A stretch of DNA of 64,000 nucleotides from Ascaphus truei (GCA_036426205.1 CM071571.1:109217257-109281256); one strand, 5' to 3'. Shown: positions 35,301-41,544, numbered from the stretch's first letter. Notes: generated by a model not told the origin, from the letters alone. Made by a program: numbers and translations.

Positions 35301-36753
35301 ACAGACTACAGGCAAACCCAACAACAGGACACTGAAAAGTCACTCTTACTCCCACTACACAGGACCTTACTGAATAATCTGAGAAACAGCTTTGCTGTGC
35401 CGAAGGAGATTTTAGTACCACTGATTCAAATGGAGTTGATCAGGGCACTATCGCACAAAAACGTCATAATGTTGACATACTATTTGAGTATATTCTATAA
35501 GCCAGTGTTTTCCAAACCTCTCCACGTGCCCTGCGGCTACACCAGGTTTCTGAGACAACCAGGATTTATCAAAAATGTGGAAGACCGGTGCACCGGTCTT
35601 CCACATTTTGGCTACTTACTGTTCATCACTTATCTGGGAGCACGCCGGTCTGCTGTCAGTGCCATTTGGGATACAGCCCTGTCGGATATACATCGCATGC
35701 TAGTGCTGCGGAGCCAAACACGGATCACCGCTTGTCCGTCAAGGGAGGAAGAGTGCCTTTTCATTCAGAGGACTACTGAATCGTGATGCCGTCAGCCATA
35801 CATCGCTACCATTGCTGCCGAGCCACTCACGGATCACCGCCTTCAGTCCAGGGAGGAGGAGTTTGTTTCTATTCAGAGGACTGCTGAACCGTGACTGTGT
35901 ACACAACGTGATTGTGCTTATTTCTGAGCCAGTTGTTTGGATTTCTATACGGGCTGCCCGTGCTGCACTTACCCCTTCCCCTCTACAGTTGGGACGTGAG
36001 GGAGGCTATATATGTTCTTGTAGAACTTATAGCTACACCACAGCATTCCAACTCAGTCTGAGCACCGGAACAGGTAACAGGGTTACCGTACTAACTGCTC
36101 GAGACAACCATACAACATTCTATTAGTATGCACAAAAAAAAAGTGCATTCCCCAGGATGCAAGTGCATTGATTATTCCTAAAACCTGGTGTGGCTGTGGG
36201 TCACTGGGAGGGGTTGGAAAACACTGCTATAAGGTCTGGTGTCAGACCTCCGAGATCGCCGATCCGTGCATTTATAGAATATACCACTTAGTCTCAGTTA
36301 TAAATTTATGTTCAAGCTGCAATCAAGTCAACAAACGCACACAATACTACACCGTCCCTAACCCTCTAACATTGTTCCACAGTTGAAGATATTTTTACTA
36401 GCTTTTAAAAATGCATGGCAAAGCCAAACTGATAATACGTTATGCATAACAAATATGGCAGATTATATGTTGCTAATATTAGTTAGCATCTTCGGGATCT
36501 AATTGAGGAAAGACACAGAAGCAATTTCAAGATTTAAAGTTGACTAACTTAGAAAGCTAAAGGACTCATTTAAAAAAGTTATTTTAGCAAAACACAATGA
36601 TGCCCTCCCTGCAAAAAAAAAAAAAAAAAACCCTCAATATTACTACAAAATTGGAAACTGCTAAATAGTGTCATTATTTACATAATTACCTGTTAGTATG
36701 TCAGTGTTCCTTGCAGCTATGTTTTTCACCTTTACTATTCCTGATTCTGCAGC
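1317..36753 (-). CDS. MON2: MON2 gene, internal part (22 coding exons, spliced)
   Basis: The spliced minus-strand exons encode a protein that closely matches vertebrate MON2 from about residue 38 to residue 1346 (numbering from recalled human MON2, including an unseen gap of about 150 residues). MON2 is a peripheral membrane scaffold of the trans-Golgi network and endosomes. It resembles the large Arf-GEFs (DCB, HUS and HDS-like helical repeats) but has no Sec7 catalytic domain. It works with DOPEY proteins and ATP9A in retrograde traffic, including recycling of the Wnt carrier WLS. The exons at 36690-28733 cover the DCB-like part and those at 27510-22147 the HUS-like part. Later exons form the helical-repeat middle, up to the [10 protein letters not shown] and [20 protein letters not shown] segments near 1317-1945. 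All junctions use GT donors and AG acceptors and keep one frame, with no stops. The first exon, the promoter and the C-terminus are outside the window. Confidence 0.96.
2667..3000. mobile_element. piggyBac-like MITE with TTAA duplication
   Basis: The ends are perfect inverted repeats beginning AGCTGCAGTTCAAGC and ending GCTTGAACTGCAGCT. They are flanked on both sides by TTAA (2663-2666 and 3001-3004). No coding capacity. Part of the interior (GCAACCATTTAC) is shared, inverted, with 34600-34625. Confidence 0.75.
3272..3470 (-). CDS. MON2: MON2 coding exon (21 of 22)
   Basis: The exon encodes 66 whole codons, [20 protein letters not shown] through TRRYLLQPL plus one base. The segment [20 protein letters not shown] is essentially identical to other vertebrates. 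The acceptor is TTGGTACAG and the donor is CTAG|GTAGAG. Confidence 0.96.
3471..4746. other. MON2 intron, nothing recognised
   Basis: AT-rich intron with no convincing ORF, repeat structure or conserved site that I can see. Confidence 0.6.
4747..5040 (-). CDS. MON2: MON2 coding exon (20 of 22)
   Basis: The exon encodes 98 residues, [20 protein letters not shown] through [13 protein letters not shown]. It includes the almost invariant [20 protein letters not shown] and [20 protein letters not shown]. The acceptor is TTTTTTTTAG and the donor is GAAG|GTACGG. It is in phase 0 at both ends. Confidence 0.96.
5217..5842. mobile_element. Foldback (long inverted-repeat) element
   Basis: The left arm (5217-5455) is found again, inverted, in the right arm (5456-5842). 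Examples are GAGCTCCATGCAG at 5283 against CTGCATGGAGCTC at 5741, and AACAGCTGACTGGGAGAT against ATCTCCCAGTCAGCTGTT. The right arm carries about 110 extra bases. The centre reads GTGCGAAACGCGTTGAG, a core also typical of the hammerhead-like repeats elsewhere in the window. Confidence 0.75.
6893..7265 (+). repeat. Long purine-rich (GGA/GAG) tract
   Basis: About 370 bases are almost only G and A on the plus strand, built from irregular GAGGATGGAGAG-like units. The long plus- and minus-strand ORFs here are by-products of the repeat. Such mirror-rich homopurine tracts can form triplex DNA. Confidence 0.85.
7312..7414. mobile_element. Short hAT-like MITE
   Basis: The ends are CAGTACTTCTCAATCC and GGAGAACCACTG, in inverted orientation. 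The 8-base flanks are TGCTACAG and CTCTACAG (6 of 8 identical), consistent with an aged 8-bp hAT target duplication. Confidence 0.6.
7415..9524. other. MON2 intron, expected exons not found
   Basis: AT-rich intron. A small inverted repeat at about 8437-8545 (GCTATCTCATACAAGGC against GCCTTATGAAATAGC) is probably a MITE remnant. I saw no sequence encoding the MON2 residues expected between the exons at 9525-9626 and 4747-5040. Confidence 0.5.
9525..9626 (-). CDS. MON2: MON2 coding exon (19 of 22)
   Basis: The exon encodes 34 residues, [20 protein letters not shown] through GHLLE, about residues 789-822. The acceptor is TCTTTTAG and the donor is AGAG|GTAAGC. It is in phase 0 at both ends. The expected continuation (about 150 residues in other vertebrates) is not found before the next exon seen, at 4747-5040. 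Confidence 0.95.
10024..11829 (+). mobile_element. L1 retrotransposon fragment: 5' UTR plus ORF1
   Basis: A GC-rich 5' UTR-like part with two AAGATGGCCGCCG motifs (10261, 10652) leads into L1 ORF1 sequence from about 11014. It is cut off at 11829, where a tetranucleotide repeat starts. ORF2 (reverse transcriptase) is absent. Flanking introns are AT-rich, so the composition jump also marks the insertion. Confidence 0.75.
11014..11829 (+). pseudogene. L1 ORF1p (RNA-binding chaperone) pseudogene
   Basis: Three overlapping reading frames carry consecutive parts of an L1 ORF1 protein, so there are at least two frameshifts. The first part (from 11014) has the basic start [19 protein letters not shown]. 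The second (11298-11549) has the coiled-coil end and the RRM start ([31 protein letters not shown]). The third (to 11829) has the RRM and C-terminal domain ([49 protein letters not shown]). Such proteins coat L1 RNA as trimers. This copy cannot make one. Confidence 0.8.
11826..11894 (+). repeat. (GATGGATA)n microsatellite
   Basis: About eight copies of an 8-base unit (GATG+GATA) abut the broken end of the L1 fragment. Confidence 0.9.
12149..12303 (-). pseudogene. Partial duplicate of MON2 exon 19 of 22 and its following intron
   Basis: This stretch matches 9389-9553 at roughly 85-90% by eye. The copied region runs from intron sequence (shared CACTTTGGTTGCAACAAAAT) across the splice donor into the last ~29 bases of the exon at 9525-9626. 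The GTAAGG donor is retained. The rest of the exon and its acceptor are missing, so it should not be spliced as a normal exon. It sits only about 35 bp from the exon at 12338-12428. Confidence 0.8.
12338..12428 (-). CDS. MON2: MON2 coding exon (18 of 22)
   Basis: The exon encodes [20 protein letters not shown] and [10 protein letters not shown]. The acceptor is TTTTTTAG and the donor is TAAG|GTATGA. Immediately downstream in the transcript (12149-12303) lies a damaged duplicate of the end of the following exon. Confidence 0.95.
12520..12593 (-). CDS. MON2: MON2 coding exon (17 of 22)
   Basis: The exon encodes [20 protein letters not shown] and FESS plus two bases of Gln. The acceptor is TTCTTTAG and the donor is CACA|GTAAGA. 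Introns of 81 and 91 bp flank it. Confidence 0.94.
12675..12755 (-). CDS. MON2: MON2 coding exon (16 of 22)
   Basis: The exon encodes 27 residues, [20 protein letters not shown] through EGPST. The acceptor is TATTTCAG and the donor is CACC|GTAAGT. Only an 81-bp intron separates it from the next exon downstream. Confidence 0.95.
13579..13683 (-). CDS. MON2: MON2 coding exon (15 of 22)
   Basis: The exon encodes 35 residues, [20 protein letters not shown] through WQLVLATLQ, about residues 672-706, helical repeats. The acceptor is CAATGCAG and the donor is ACAG|GTAAAG. It is in phase 0 at both ends. Confidence 0.95.
13830..14005. repeat. Dispersed repeat, possible LINE remnant
   Basis: The sequence looks like a degenerate interspersed repeat of the kind common in amphibian introns. 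It contains no intact ORF. It is interrupted by the MITE at 14008-14298. Confidence 0.35.
14008..14298. mobile_element. CpG-rich Harbinger-like MITE (TTA duplication)
   Basis: The ends GGCCGTGG and CCGCGGTC are inverted and flanked by TTA on both sides (14005-14007, 14299-14301), as expected for PIF/Harbinger insertion. The interior shares TTCGCCCTCATTGGCTGAAC with the element at 48441-48747. Confidence 0.65.
14330..14575. repeat. SINE/LINE-tail-like dispersed repeat
   Basis: It contains TATAGCGCTGCTAG, CATGGAGCTTACAATCTA and a segment resembling the CORE/MIR 3' region (ACTTGCCAAAGGTCACAAGG, GGGAATTGAACCAGGTTC). No tRNA fold is complete. Similar GAGCTTACAATCTAAG sequence recurs at about 29478. 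Confidence 0.5.
14728..15140 (-). pseudogene. Possible LINE reverse-transcriptase fragment
   Basis: A minus-strand frame contains [20 protein letters not shown] and NTDKCKV, which resembles the region after the YADD motif of CR1/Jockey-like reverse transcriptases (a directed-work helix followed by FN.DKCKV). The catalytic motif is not present in this fragment and neighbouring sequence is degraded. Confidence 0.5.
15200..15312 (-). CDS. MON2: MON2 coding exon (14 of 22)
   Basis: The exon encodes [20 protein letters not shown] through VQHQGTVM, about residues 635-671, a Gln/Ser-rich linker. The acceptor is TTTTCCGTAG. The donor is TATG|GTAAAG. Two bases complete a Ser codon from the previous exon. 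Confidence 0.94.
15872..16053 (-). CDS. MON2: MON2 coding exon (13 of 22)
   Basis: The exon encodes 60 whole codons, [20 protein letters not shown] through [12 protein letters not shown], about residues 574-633. The acceptor is TTTTACAG and the donor is AAAT|GTAAGA. The middle ([11 protein letters not shown]) is strongly conserved. Confidence 0.95.
16054..17077. other. MON2 intron, nothing recognised
   Basis: AT-rich intron with poly-T at 16261-16285. No ORF or repeat structure that I can name. Confidence 0.6.
17078..17159 (-). CDS. MON2: MON2 coding exon (12 of 22)
   Basis: The exon encodes [20 protein letters not shown] and SLLLDA, about residues 547-572. The acceptor is TTTTTTTTCCTGTTTAAG, which has a strong pyrimidine tract. 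A second AG seven bases inside (TTGGTAG) would shift the frame, so the AAG site is the supported one. The donor is CAAG|GTATGC. Confidence 0.93.
17160..19552. other. MON2 intron, nothing recognised
   Basis: AT-rich intron. Short ATG ORFs on both strands lack recognisable motifs. Confidence 0.6.
19553..19785 (-). CDS. MON2: MON2 coding exon (11 of 22)
   Basis: The exon encodes 77 whole codons, [20 protein letters not shown] through SDPTEKET, about residues 469-545. The first half ([19 protein letters not shown]) is conserved. The second half is an acidic Thr/Gln-rich linker. The acceptor is TGTTCTAG and the donor is ACAG|GTGATT. Confidence 0.95.
20507..20660 (-). CDS. MON2: MON2 coding exon (10 of 22)
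   Basis: The exon encodes a low-complexity Ala/Ser/Thr linker ([17 protein letters not shown]) and then the conserved [20 protein letters not shown] and GSAKAT, about residues 417-467. The donor is CCTA|GTAAGT. The chosen acceptor is TGCATGGAAG|CT. The alternative TCTAG ten bases further in would break the frame. The linker diverges from the longer Gly/Asn-rich linker of mammals. Confidence 0.9.
21328..21504. mobile_element. Harbinger-like MITE (TAA duplication)
   Basis: The ends GGATGCGCTTATAGTG and CACTATAAGTGTAGTC are inverted. The flanks are TAA on both sides (21325-21327, 21505-21507). The 177-bp interior is CpG-rich and non-coding. A dispersed repeat (TTTGTATGGTGCCAATATAT, 21229-21300) lies just before it. 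Confidence 0.7.
22147..22286 (-). CDS. MON2: MON2 coding exon (9 of 22), HUS end
   Basis: The exon encodes [20 protein letters not shown] through [18 protein letters not shown], about residues 371-416. Its end is the Thr/Ser-rich start of a variable linker. The acceptor is TTTTGTAG and the donor is ACTG|GTAAAT. One base is shared at each side. Confidence 0.95.
23241..23471. repeat. Inverted-repeat element
   Basis: Arms of about 45-55 bp (ACCTTTAGGGATCGACAC with TTGCATGGCAAG, and CTTGCCATGCAG with GTTGATCCCTAAAGGT) enclose roughly 130 bp. It is followed by two tandem copies of a 21-bp T-rich unit (GTTTGTTTTTTTAAAACAT). Confidence 0.6.
23633..23757 (-). CDS. MON2: MON2 coding exon (8 of 22), HUS
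   Basis: The exon encodes [20 protein letters not shown] through QPQLL plus two bases of Arg, about residues 329-369. The donor is TCAG|GTAAAG and the acceptor is CTTGTAG. Confidence 0.95.
23868..23998 (-). repeat. Dispersed TTTGGCCAAAG repeat, copy 1
   Basis: This is an inverted copy of a family found at least six times here. Its shared blocks are TTTGGCCAAAG, GGTAATTTAGTT-like, and CCAATGTGA(C)AAAAATA. The other copies are near 42168, 42396, 57320, 59700 and 60345. Confidence 0.75.
24132..24243. repeat. Palindromic MITE-like element
   Basis: The ends AGGAGGGGCCCCCAACC and GGGTTGGTGACCCCTCCT are inverted. Inside, the 16-bp palindrome CAACTGATATCAGTTG occurs twice (24163, 24207) as part of an inverted pair separated by an AT-rich loop. 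Confidence 0.65.
24705..24899 (-). CDS. MON2: MON2 coding exon (7 of 22), HUS
   Basis: The exon encodes 65 residues, [20 protein letters not shown] through IKQFYGLL, about residues 264-328. It is highly conserved apart from a short Ser/Asn-rich stretch ([10 protein letters not shown]). The acceptor is CTTTTCACAG and the donor is TCTG|GTAAGA. It is in phase 0 at both ends. Confidence 0.96.
24900..27384. other. MON2 intron with a LINE-like tail
   Basis: Mostly unrecognised AT-rich sequence. A LINE-like 3' tail lies at about 26880-27090 (CTGTGCCCAGGACATACTTG, TATTACTTCCTGGTAAAATA, then an AAAT-type simple repeat). The minus strand at 26015-26060 has a CCCGAAACGTTGG block resembling decayed hammerhead-type repeats. 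Confidence 0.5.
27385..27510 (-). CDS. MON2: MON2 coding exon (6 of 22), HUS start
   Basis: The exon encodes 42 residues, [20 protein letters not shown] through FPQVFLQ, about residues 222-263, the start of the HUS-like region. The acceptor is CTTTTCCTAG and the donor is ACAG|GTAAGG. It is in phase 0 at both ends. Confidence 0.96.
27511..28732. other. MON2 intron, nothing recognised
   Basis: AT-rich. The ORF at 28239-28604 shows no known motif. Confidence 0.5.
28733..28830 (-). CDS. MON2: MON2 coding exon (5 of 22), DCB-HUS linker
   Basis: The exon encodes [20 protein letters not shown] through [10 protein letters not shown], about residues 189-221, the polar linker between the DCB-like and HUS-like parts. 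The acceptor is GTATACAG and the donor is CCAG|GTATAG. Two bases complete the previous codon. Confidence 0.94.
29003..29935. repeat. Foldback structure with 120-bp arms
   Basis: The arm at 29003-29121 (CATACTGATCTGCACTC through CAGCAATACAAAAAGATCAG) recurs inverted at 29814-29935. The ~690-bp interior contains a (TATG)n microsatellite, a decayed hammerhead-like motif at 29223-29252 and a SINE/LINE-like repeat at 29350-29760. Confidence 0.75.
29302..29350 (+). repeat. (TATG)n microsatellite
   Basis: About eleven tandem TATG/GTAT units. Confidence 0.9.
29967..30473. repeat. Near-perfect 240-bp-arm palindrome
   Basis: The arm 29967-30205 is repeated inverted at 30233-30473 with only a handful of differences: one base in an AAAATGAG run, and a C/A change plus two bases in an A tract. 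A 27-bp spacer separates the arms. The two arms produce two almost identical 77-codon ORFs on opposite strands, which are artefacts of the symmetry. Confidence 0.9.
31004..31133 (-). CDS. MON2: MON2 coding exon (4 of 22), DCB
   Basis: The exon encodes [20 protein letters not shown] through MVAEDERYK, about residues 146-188. The acceptor TGTTTTACAG and donor AAAG|GTAATA are canonical. It ends with one extra base that completes an Asp codon in the next exon. Confidence 0.95.
31256..31560. mobile_element. CpG-rich MITE remnant
   Basis: CpG-dense block starting TAA-GGCTAAGTCGC. It contains, inverted, the same core as the elements at 14008 and 48441 (CCCAATGAGGGTGAACCAGC, TGTGACATCAC). The right end is unclear. 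Confidence 0.5.
32231..32362 (-). CDS. MON2: MON2 coding exon (3 of 22), DCB
   Basis: The exon encodes 44 residues, [20 protein letters not shown] through VVHDDSLSK, about residues 102-145. The acceptor is CTCTTGCAG and the donor is AAAG|GTACTT. It is in phase 0 at both ends. The intron on its N-terminal side holds the Penelope-like element. Confidence 0.95.
32488..32562. repeat. Short hairpin before the Penelope-like ORF
   Basis: GACTTCAGTTGGATGAAGTA is followed by an AT-rich loop and then TACTTCACCCAACCGAAGTC, an imperfect inverted pair of about 23 bp per arm. Confidence 0.65.
32566..33336 (+). pseudogene. Penelope-like element, C-terminal GIY-YIG part
   Basis: An open frame from about 32566 to 33336, broken by a single in-frame TAA at 33118-33120, encodes the end of a Penelope-like retroelement protein. 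In order: the linker [20 protein letters not shown] with WGTLTLDP; a CGRCKICP Cys motif; then the GIY-YIG nuclease start ([25 protein letters not shown]); and after the stop, [28 protein letters not shown] and [20 protein letters not shown]. The reverse transcriptase half is missing, so the copy is 5'-truncated. No ATG begins the frame. Such elements use the nuclease to prime insertion. Confidence 0.85.
33470..33655 (+). repeat. Pyrimidine-rich tract
   Basis: About 185 bases of C/T-rich sequence in the region 3' of the Penelope-like ORF. The ORFs in it are low-complexity artefacts. Confidence 0.8.
34051..34120 (+). ncRNA. Hammerhead ribozyme-like motif (slightly damaged)
   Basis: Stem I pairs roughly 34055-34069 with 34104-34116 (CCACCTCC against GGAGGTGG, with interruptions). 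The CUGANGA core is altered to C-AA-GACGA at 34070-34077. Stem II is 34079-34083/34089-34093, GAAA is at 34094-34097 and a one-pair stem III is followed by GTA at 34101-34103. It lies about 720 bp after the Penelope-like stop codon, where such elements are known to carry hammerheads. The core change probably reduces or abolishes cleavage. Confidence 0.6.
34384..34789. mobile_element. piggyBac-like MITE fragment
   Basis: The right end TCTGCAGCT followed by TTAA (34790-34793) and the shared GTAAATGGTTGC block relate it to the complete element at 2667-3000, in opposite orientation. No left terminus was found. Confidence 0.45.
34835..34962 (-). CDS. MON2: MON2 coding exon (2 of 22), DCB
   Basis: This exon encodes [18 protein letters not shown] and continues to [10 protein letters not shown], about residues 59-101, a highly conserved part of the DCB-like domain. 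The donor is GAG|GTAAGG. The acceptor reads TATGGAAG|CA. It is slightly unusual, but it is the only choice that restores the phase (one base carried from the previous exon) and the ALKENS sequence. Confidence 0.93.
35503..36226. mobile_element. Non-autonomous hAT element
   Basis: The ends are CAGTGTTTTCCAAACCTCTCC and GGGGTTGGAAAACACTG, inverted. The 8-bp flanks CTATAAGC and CTATAAGG (7 of 8) fit a hAT target duplication. No transposase. It contains a perfect 38-bp palindrome at 35572-35609 and two similar ~70-bp segments near 35680 and 35800. Confidence 0.8.
36690..36753 (-). CDS. MON2: MON2 coding exon (1 of 22 seen), DCB start
   Basis: This 64-bp exon encodes [20 protein letters not shown] plus one residue, about residues 38-58, in the N-terminal DCB-like region. 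The acceptor is TTTTCTAG and the donor is ACAG|GTAATT. It starts in phase 0 and leaves one base for the next exon. It is the most N-terminal exon found. The exon for the first ~37 residues was not found between 36754 and 64000. Confidence 0.93.
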
Positions 36754-37052
36754 CTAGAAAAGAAGGCAGAAGTGTTAACCTCACAAGACAAATAGTATTG
36801 TGAAAAGACATCAGCACTTACTATAAAGCAGTTTCGTGCCCTTCCTTGCCTTCCCGAAATAATCAAGAGGCATCAGTGTATATGCCTTTGATAAAAATAT
36901 TTGCTACTTCCATTTGCTTGAAACACAAAGTATTCCGACCACACAACAAAAAACATTGTATTAGGAACTGCTAGGACAGGAGAGGCCACCAACAGGTCAG
37001 GTTTTAAGGATATCGCTGCTTCAGCAAAGATGTCTCAGTCAATGTGCTAGGA

Positions 37053-38213
37053 CAGGGTTTCCCAAACTTTTTTTTCCGTGACCCGGTTATTTTTGAACTT
37101 CTCCTTCGTGACCCACTAAAAATGTTATCGCCTATACTGGCCTATAGGGCCTGCACAGACACACACACAGCCACTGATATATACACACACACACACACAG
37201 CAACTGATATACACACACACACAGAGCCACTGATACACACACACACGCAGCCACTGACACACACACTGATACACACACGCAGCCACTGACACACACACGC
37301 AGCCACTGACACACACACGCAGCCACTGACACACAAACACAGCTACACAGAGACACTGATACACACACACACTGATACACACACACTGATACACACAGAG
37401 AGACACTGCTACACACACAGAGACACTGCTACACACACAGAGACACTGCTACACACACACAAACACTGATACACACACACAAACACTGATACACACACAG
37501 ACACATACACACATACACTGATACTGATACACAGACACTGATACACACACACACACACACTCACAGACACTGATACACACACACACACAAACTGATGATA
37601 CACACACAGGGAAAGGGACACTTGGGTGGGAAAGGGGGACAGTGACTGTGTGGGTGTGTGGGAGACGGTGGGTGAGTGACTGGCTGGGTGAGTGACTGGG
37701 TGGGTGACAGTGACTGGGTGGGTGGGAGACAGTGACTGGGTGGGTGACAGTGACTGGGTGGGGTGACTTACCTTGCCGCCGGACGCTTTCCCCTGCTGCC
37801 CCCGATATCCCCTGCTGCCCGGGACGGGAGGTGGGCTTGGGGGCACGGGAGGTGGGCTCGGGAGGGGGTGCCAGGGTAGGTGAGCTCGGGAAGCTGGCCA
37901 ATGGGGGAAGCGGGCCGCCGTAGGAGCTTATACTTCCCCCTCCGTCCCACGTAACGTGCGGGCCGCAGAGGAGCTGGTACTTCCTCCTCCGTCCCACGTT
38001 GGGAGCGGGTCCCACGTTGGGAGCGGGGGGGAGGAAGGGAGCGGGCCCTGCTTGCCCTGCGCAAGCGCGCGGGACCGCAGGGGGAATCGCCGCCATTTTT
38101 TTTAACTTGAGTGGGGGGGACGGGACACACCGCGCGGCCAGCCTCGCTGCGACCCGGCAATTTTGGTTCCGTGGCCCGGTGCCGGGTCGCGACCCACCAT
38201 TTGGGAAACGCTG
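37053..38213. mobile_element. hAT element, GC-rich, with internal satellites
   Basis: The ends CAGGGTTTCCCAAAC and TTTGGGAAACGCTG are inverted. An exact 8-bp duplication TGCTAGGA lies at 37045-37052 and 38214-38221. The interior holds CA-rich tandem repeats (37155-37610), a GTGACTGGGTGGGTGACA minisatellite (37620-37760) and a CpG-dense 3' part. It has no transposase. Confidence 0.88.
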
Positions 38214-38221
38214 TGCTAGGA

Positions 38222-40743
38222 TATGCAGTGATAGTAAGTCAACAACGAAGAAAAGTCATCCATGGGAGCACATCAACTCATCCATCCACAGATCACTTTC
38301 CAGTTACATGTTGCAGGCTGAGACGGAGCTTTACTATACAAGTAAATGCCTATAAAATTCATGGTTGATACACATAATTATGTATACAATTCACAATCCT
38401 ATACAGATGAGAAATAGGATAGTGAATAATCATATAAATATGGTGATTTCATAAAAAATTAGGACAAACTAATAATAAATCAGAATTGAGAGAATGGGTG
38501 GGGAAAGAAAATGGCCACCACAAGTAACTCGCCTTATTTTACACATTGTGCTTTCTTCAAGGGAACTTTGTGCATTTTATCTCATTTCAAATCCCTTTTT
38601 TTTTTCTCAAACAGAGTTAATGTGCTGATGGTTTCTTAGCAAGGGCCTAATTAAAGTACAGTAGTGTCTCAAGACATTATCCCTATGAATTAAGAGGTGT
38701 TATATCGTTCAGACTTTTTCTATCCTCCAGACAGACATTATGCCTCCAAATCATACTCAGAGATGCAATAACATTTGAATGCAGAATTACCACCAAATAT
38801 TCTGCACATGTTGTGAAAACCCCCATCTAAAACCCCCATCCAGCCCACTGAGAATGGCTTAGACAGCACAACCTATTTCACACCCTTGTTGCCAGGGGAG
38901 CTGCACATTGCATTGTTGGCTTCTCTGGCAGCAAAGAGGTTAATGTTCACACCGTAAAAAGTACCACGAAGAACCCCCTCAATATGTGTCATGAAATTTG
39001 TAGATTTGGTTATGTACCAAGGAATGAGGTCCCATAGGATATAATGCTTCAATCAATATGGTCCCGTTCTGTAGTGGGAAGACTGAACCATCTCTCACAC
39101 GTTAAAAGAAAGTTACAAAAATATGTTCCTGTGGTAGGTGCAATAGCCTGAACATATAAGGAAGGGCGTTCTGTATGTAGTAAAGTCTTCAGGCTGAAAA
39201 ACTTGGGGAACATCGCCCCACATTTATCAAAGATGGGCAACTACATTGCTTTTAAGGAGTTTTTTTACAGTATTTCCTTTGATAAATATGATGTACAGTA
39301 TATATTTTTTTGCTCCAGCCAGGAGACTGATATATAGTCCCATTGTATGCAAGGTGAAAGCGTTGGTTCCAAATGCAGTCACATTATGTGGGAGATTACT
39401 GTGTCTTGTAAAGTGAAAAGAGGCAGAATGTTTTTTCTGCATGAGCGAGCATAGAAATATAACATAGTAGGCGCTGCCATGTAAGCAGTGTGCCGCCTGC
39501 TATAACTTTGATCTCATAAAAATGACTAAACACATAGGGCTAGCCTTAATACAGGAAATAACATAATAAGGTAAGTATTGTGAATTATGTCACAGTGATG
39601 AAACAGATTCAGTGAAAACAAAGGCTTTAAAGCAGCGATACTACGTTCCAATTTTTCTTTTTTTATATAATTTGTATAAGTAAAGCATGCGACCATATAT
39701 AATTCTACATTCTTACCTAAGCTGGCAATCGTTTGGTGCTCCTGTTATAAATCTGTCAAAATACTGATTGTGTGCTTAACATAATGGCTGCCTTTCAGTT
39801 TCAATCAATTGTTCAGTCAGTGTACTGTAACTCAGCAGCTACAATGTATCCTTATATTACTAATGTAACTATCTATTGTTACAGTTTACAGCTCAAACTG
39901 TTGGGAACATTTGCAACAAATTATCCCAAAGAGGAAAGTGTTAAAACAAAATTGCACACTGCTGGGGAGATGGATTAAAACCTGCTATAGAAATCGAATG
40001 ATACTTTAAAACTCATACAAAATGGCATTAAGAGTTGAATTAAAAACAAAAACACAGCCACTATTATCTAATACTACAGAACACACACACATACATACTA
40101 TATATTATATATATAATTTTTTTAACCCCATAAGATTTCACGTTTTGCTGCCTGTGGCATGAATTAGAGTAATGCTGTGCATAGCAGCAATAAATTGTTT
40201 GACTGCACATGTGAAATCCTATTTTTTGGTGGCTTGTCAAAAAGTAATGTACATTGCATTCAAATTACTAGCTGAATCAACAGTAGTCTAATTTACTGCT
40301 TGAAAATGGTGCGTGTCAAAGCAAAAGAACAAAAAGTGCTGGTCTGTTTTTTCAATACAAGAAATAAACAAGCAAATTCAATTGCAAACTGTAGTATACC
40401 TAAATTATTTTCCAGATATCTATTTAGGCAAAATACATGAATTTGAAATTAATTACCGGTATAATAGGACCATGCCACAATGGATAGACAAAATTCACGA
40501 AACACAAACTATGTAACATAAATTAGTACACTGTTTTATGGAAATAACTTTGTTTATAATCAAATTATCACACATGAAACAGGATATATTAAAGCTGGGA
40601 GATTTAATGAACTACTGTACACCACAAGTTCTCAAATAGTGGCTCACAGACCCATCAATGTCTCCAAACATAAGTGGTGATCACAAAAACCCTTTCAGAC
40701 AGCTTTCTCCTGCAGTCTATAACCTTTCTATCACTGTGTACAG
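38222..40743. other. MON2 intron 1, mostly unrecognised
   Basis: AT-rich. The block at about 39630-40000 (TTTAAAGCAGCG start, ATGGCTGCCTTTCAGTTTCA inside) looks like another dispersed repeat but I could not define its ends. Confidence 0.4.
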
Positions 40744-40947
40744 CAGGGGCGCTGAACTCGTCCTCAAGCCTCCTCAATAGCTCAGGTTCAGGATATCCCA
40801 GCTTCAGCACAGGTGGCTAAACCAGTCCTTGCTTCAGCACAGGTGGTGCAGTCTTTGACTGAGCCACCTATGCTGAAGCTGGGATATCCTGAAAACCTGA
40901 CCTGTTGGGGGGGGGGGGGGCTTGAGGACTGGAGTTGAGCGGCCCTG
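40744..40947. mobile_element. hAT-like MITE, family A copy 1
   Basis: The ends CAGGGGCGCTGAACTC and GAGTTGAGCGGCCCTG are inverted. The flanks GTGTACAG and GTCTCCAG match at 6 of 8 bases. Inside, CTTCAGCACAGGTGG and its inverse form a long stem. The same family occurs at 49310-49492, and a partial copy at about 36972-37045. Confidence 0.7.
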
Positions 40948-41211
40948 GTCTCCAGTGCTGCATAATGATTGGTGAGAGGCTGAGTTTAATGTGTAAATGT
41001 CTTTTATTAATTTATTACACATCTGCACATGATAATTAAAAGCCTGGCAGTGGTTTCAAAATTAAAACATTTTTTTTAAAGGTACATGTATATGATATTT
41101 TGGACAGTTCCATGTATTCCAGTTACATGACTACGTTTCTTGGTGTGATAGATTGAACAGCGCCTTTAAACTAGTTTTGGTAAATATGTTGTCCCGAGAG
41201 AAACTCCAGTA

Positions 41212-41544
41212 CAGGCATACCCCACATTAACGTACGCAATGGGACCGGAGCATGTATGTAAAGCGAAAATGTACTTAAAGTGAAGCACTACCTTTTCCCC
41301 ACTTATCGATGCATGTACTGTACTGCAAACGTCATATACGTGCATAACTGAAGTAAATAACGCATTTGTAACAGGCTCTATTAGTCTCCCCACTTGCGCA
41401 CAGCTTTGGTACAGTTAGGGAGCCGGTATTGCTGTTCAGGACGTGCCGACAGGCGCATGCGTGAGCTGCCGTTTGCCTATTGGGCGATATGTACTTACTC
41501 GCGAGTGTACTTAAAGTGAGTGTCCTTAAACCGGGGTATGCCTG
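41212..41544. mobile_element. mariner-like MITE copy 1 (TA duplication)
   Basis: The ends CAGGCATACCCC and GGGGTATGCCTG are flanked by TA (41210-41211, 41545-41546). It is closely related over its full length to 52476-52806. No coding capacity. Confidence 0.75.

Noticed and set aside
37125..38160. Several long ORFs, 100-215 codons, Cys/Val-rich or Pro-rich
   Set aside because: They read CA repeats and GC-rich satellite sequence within a non-autonomous hAT element.
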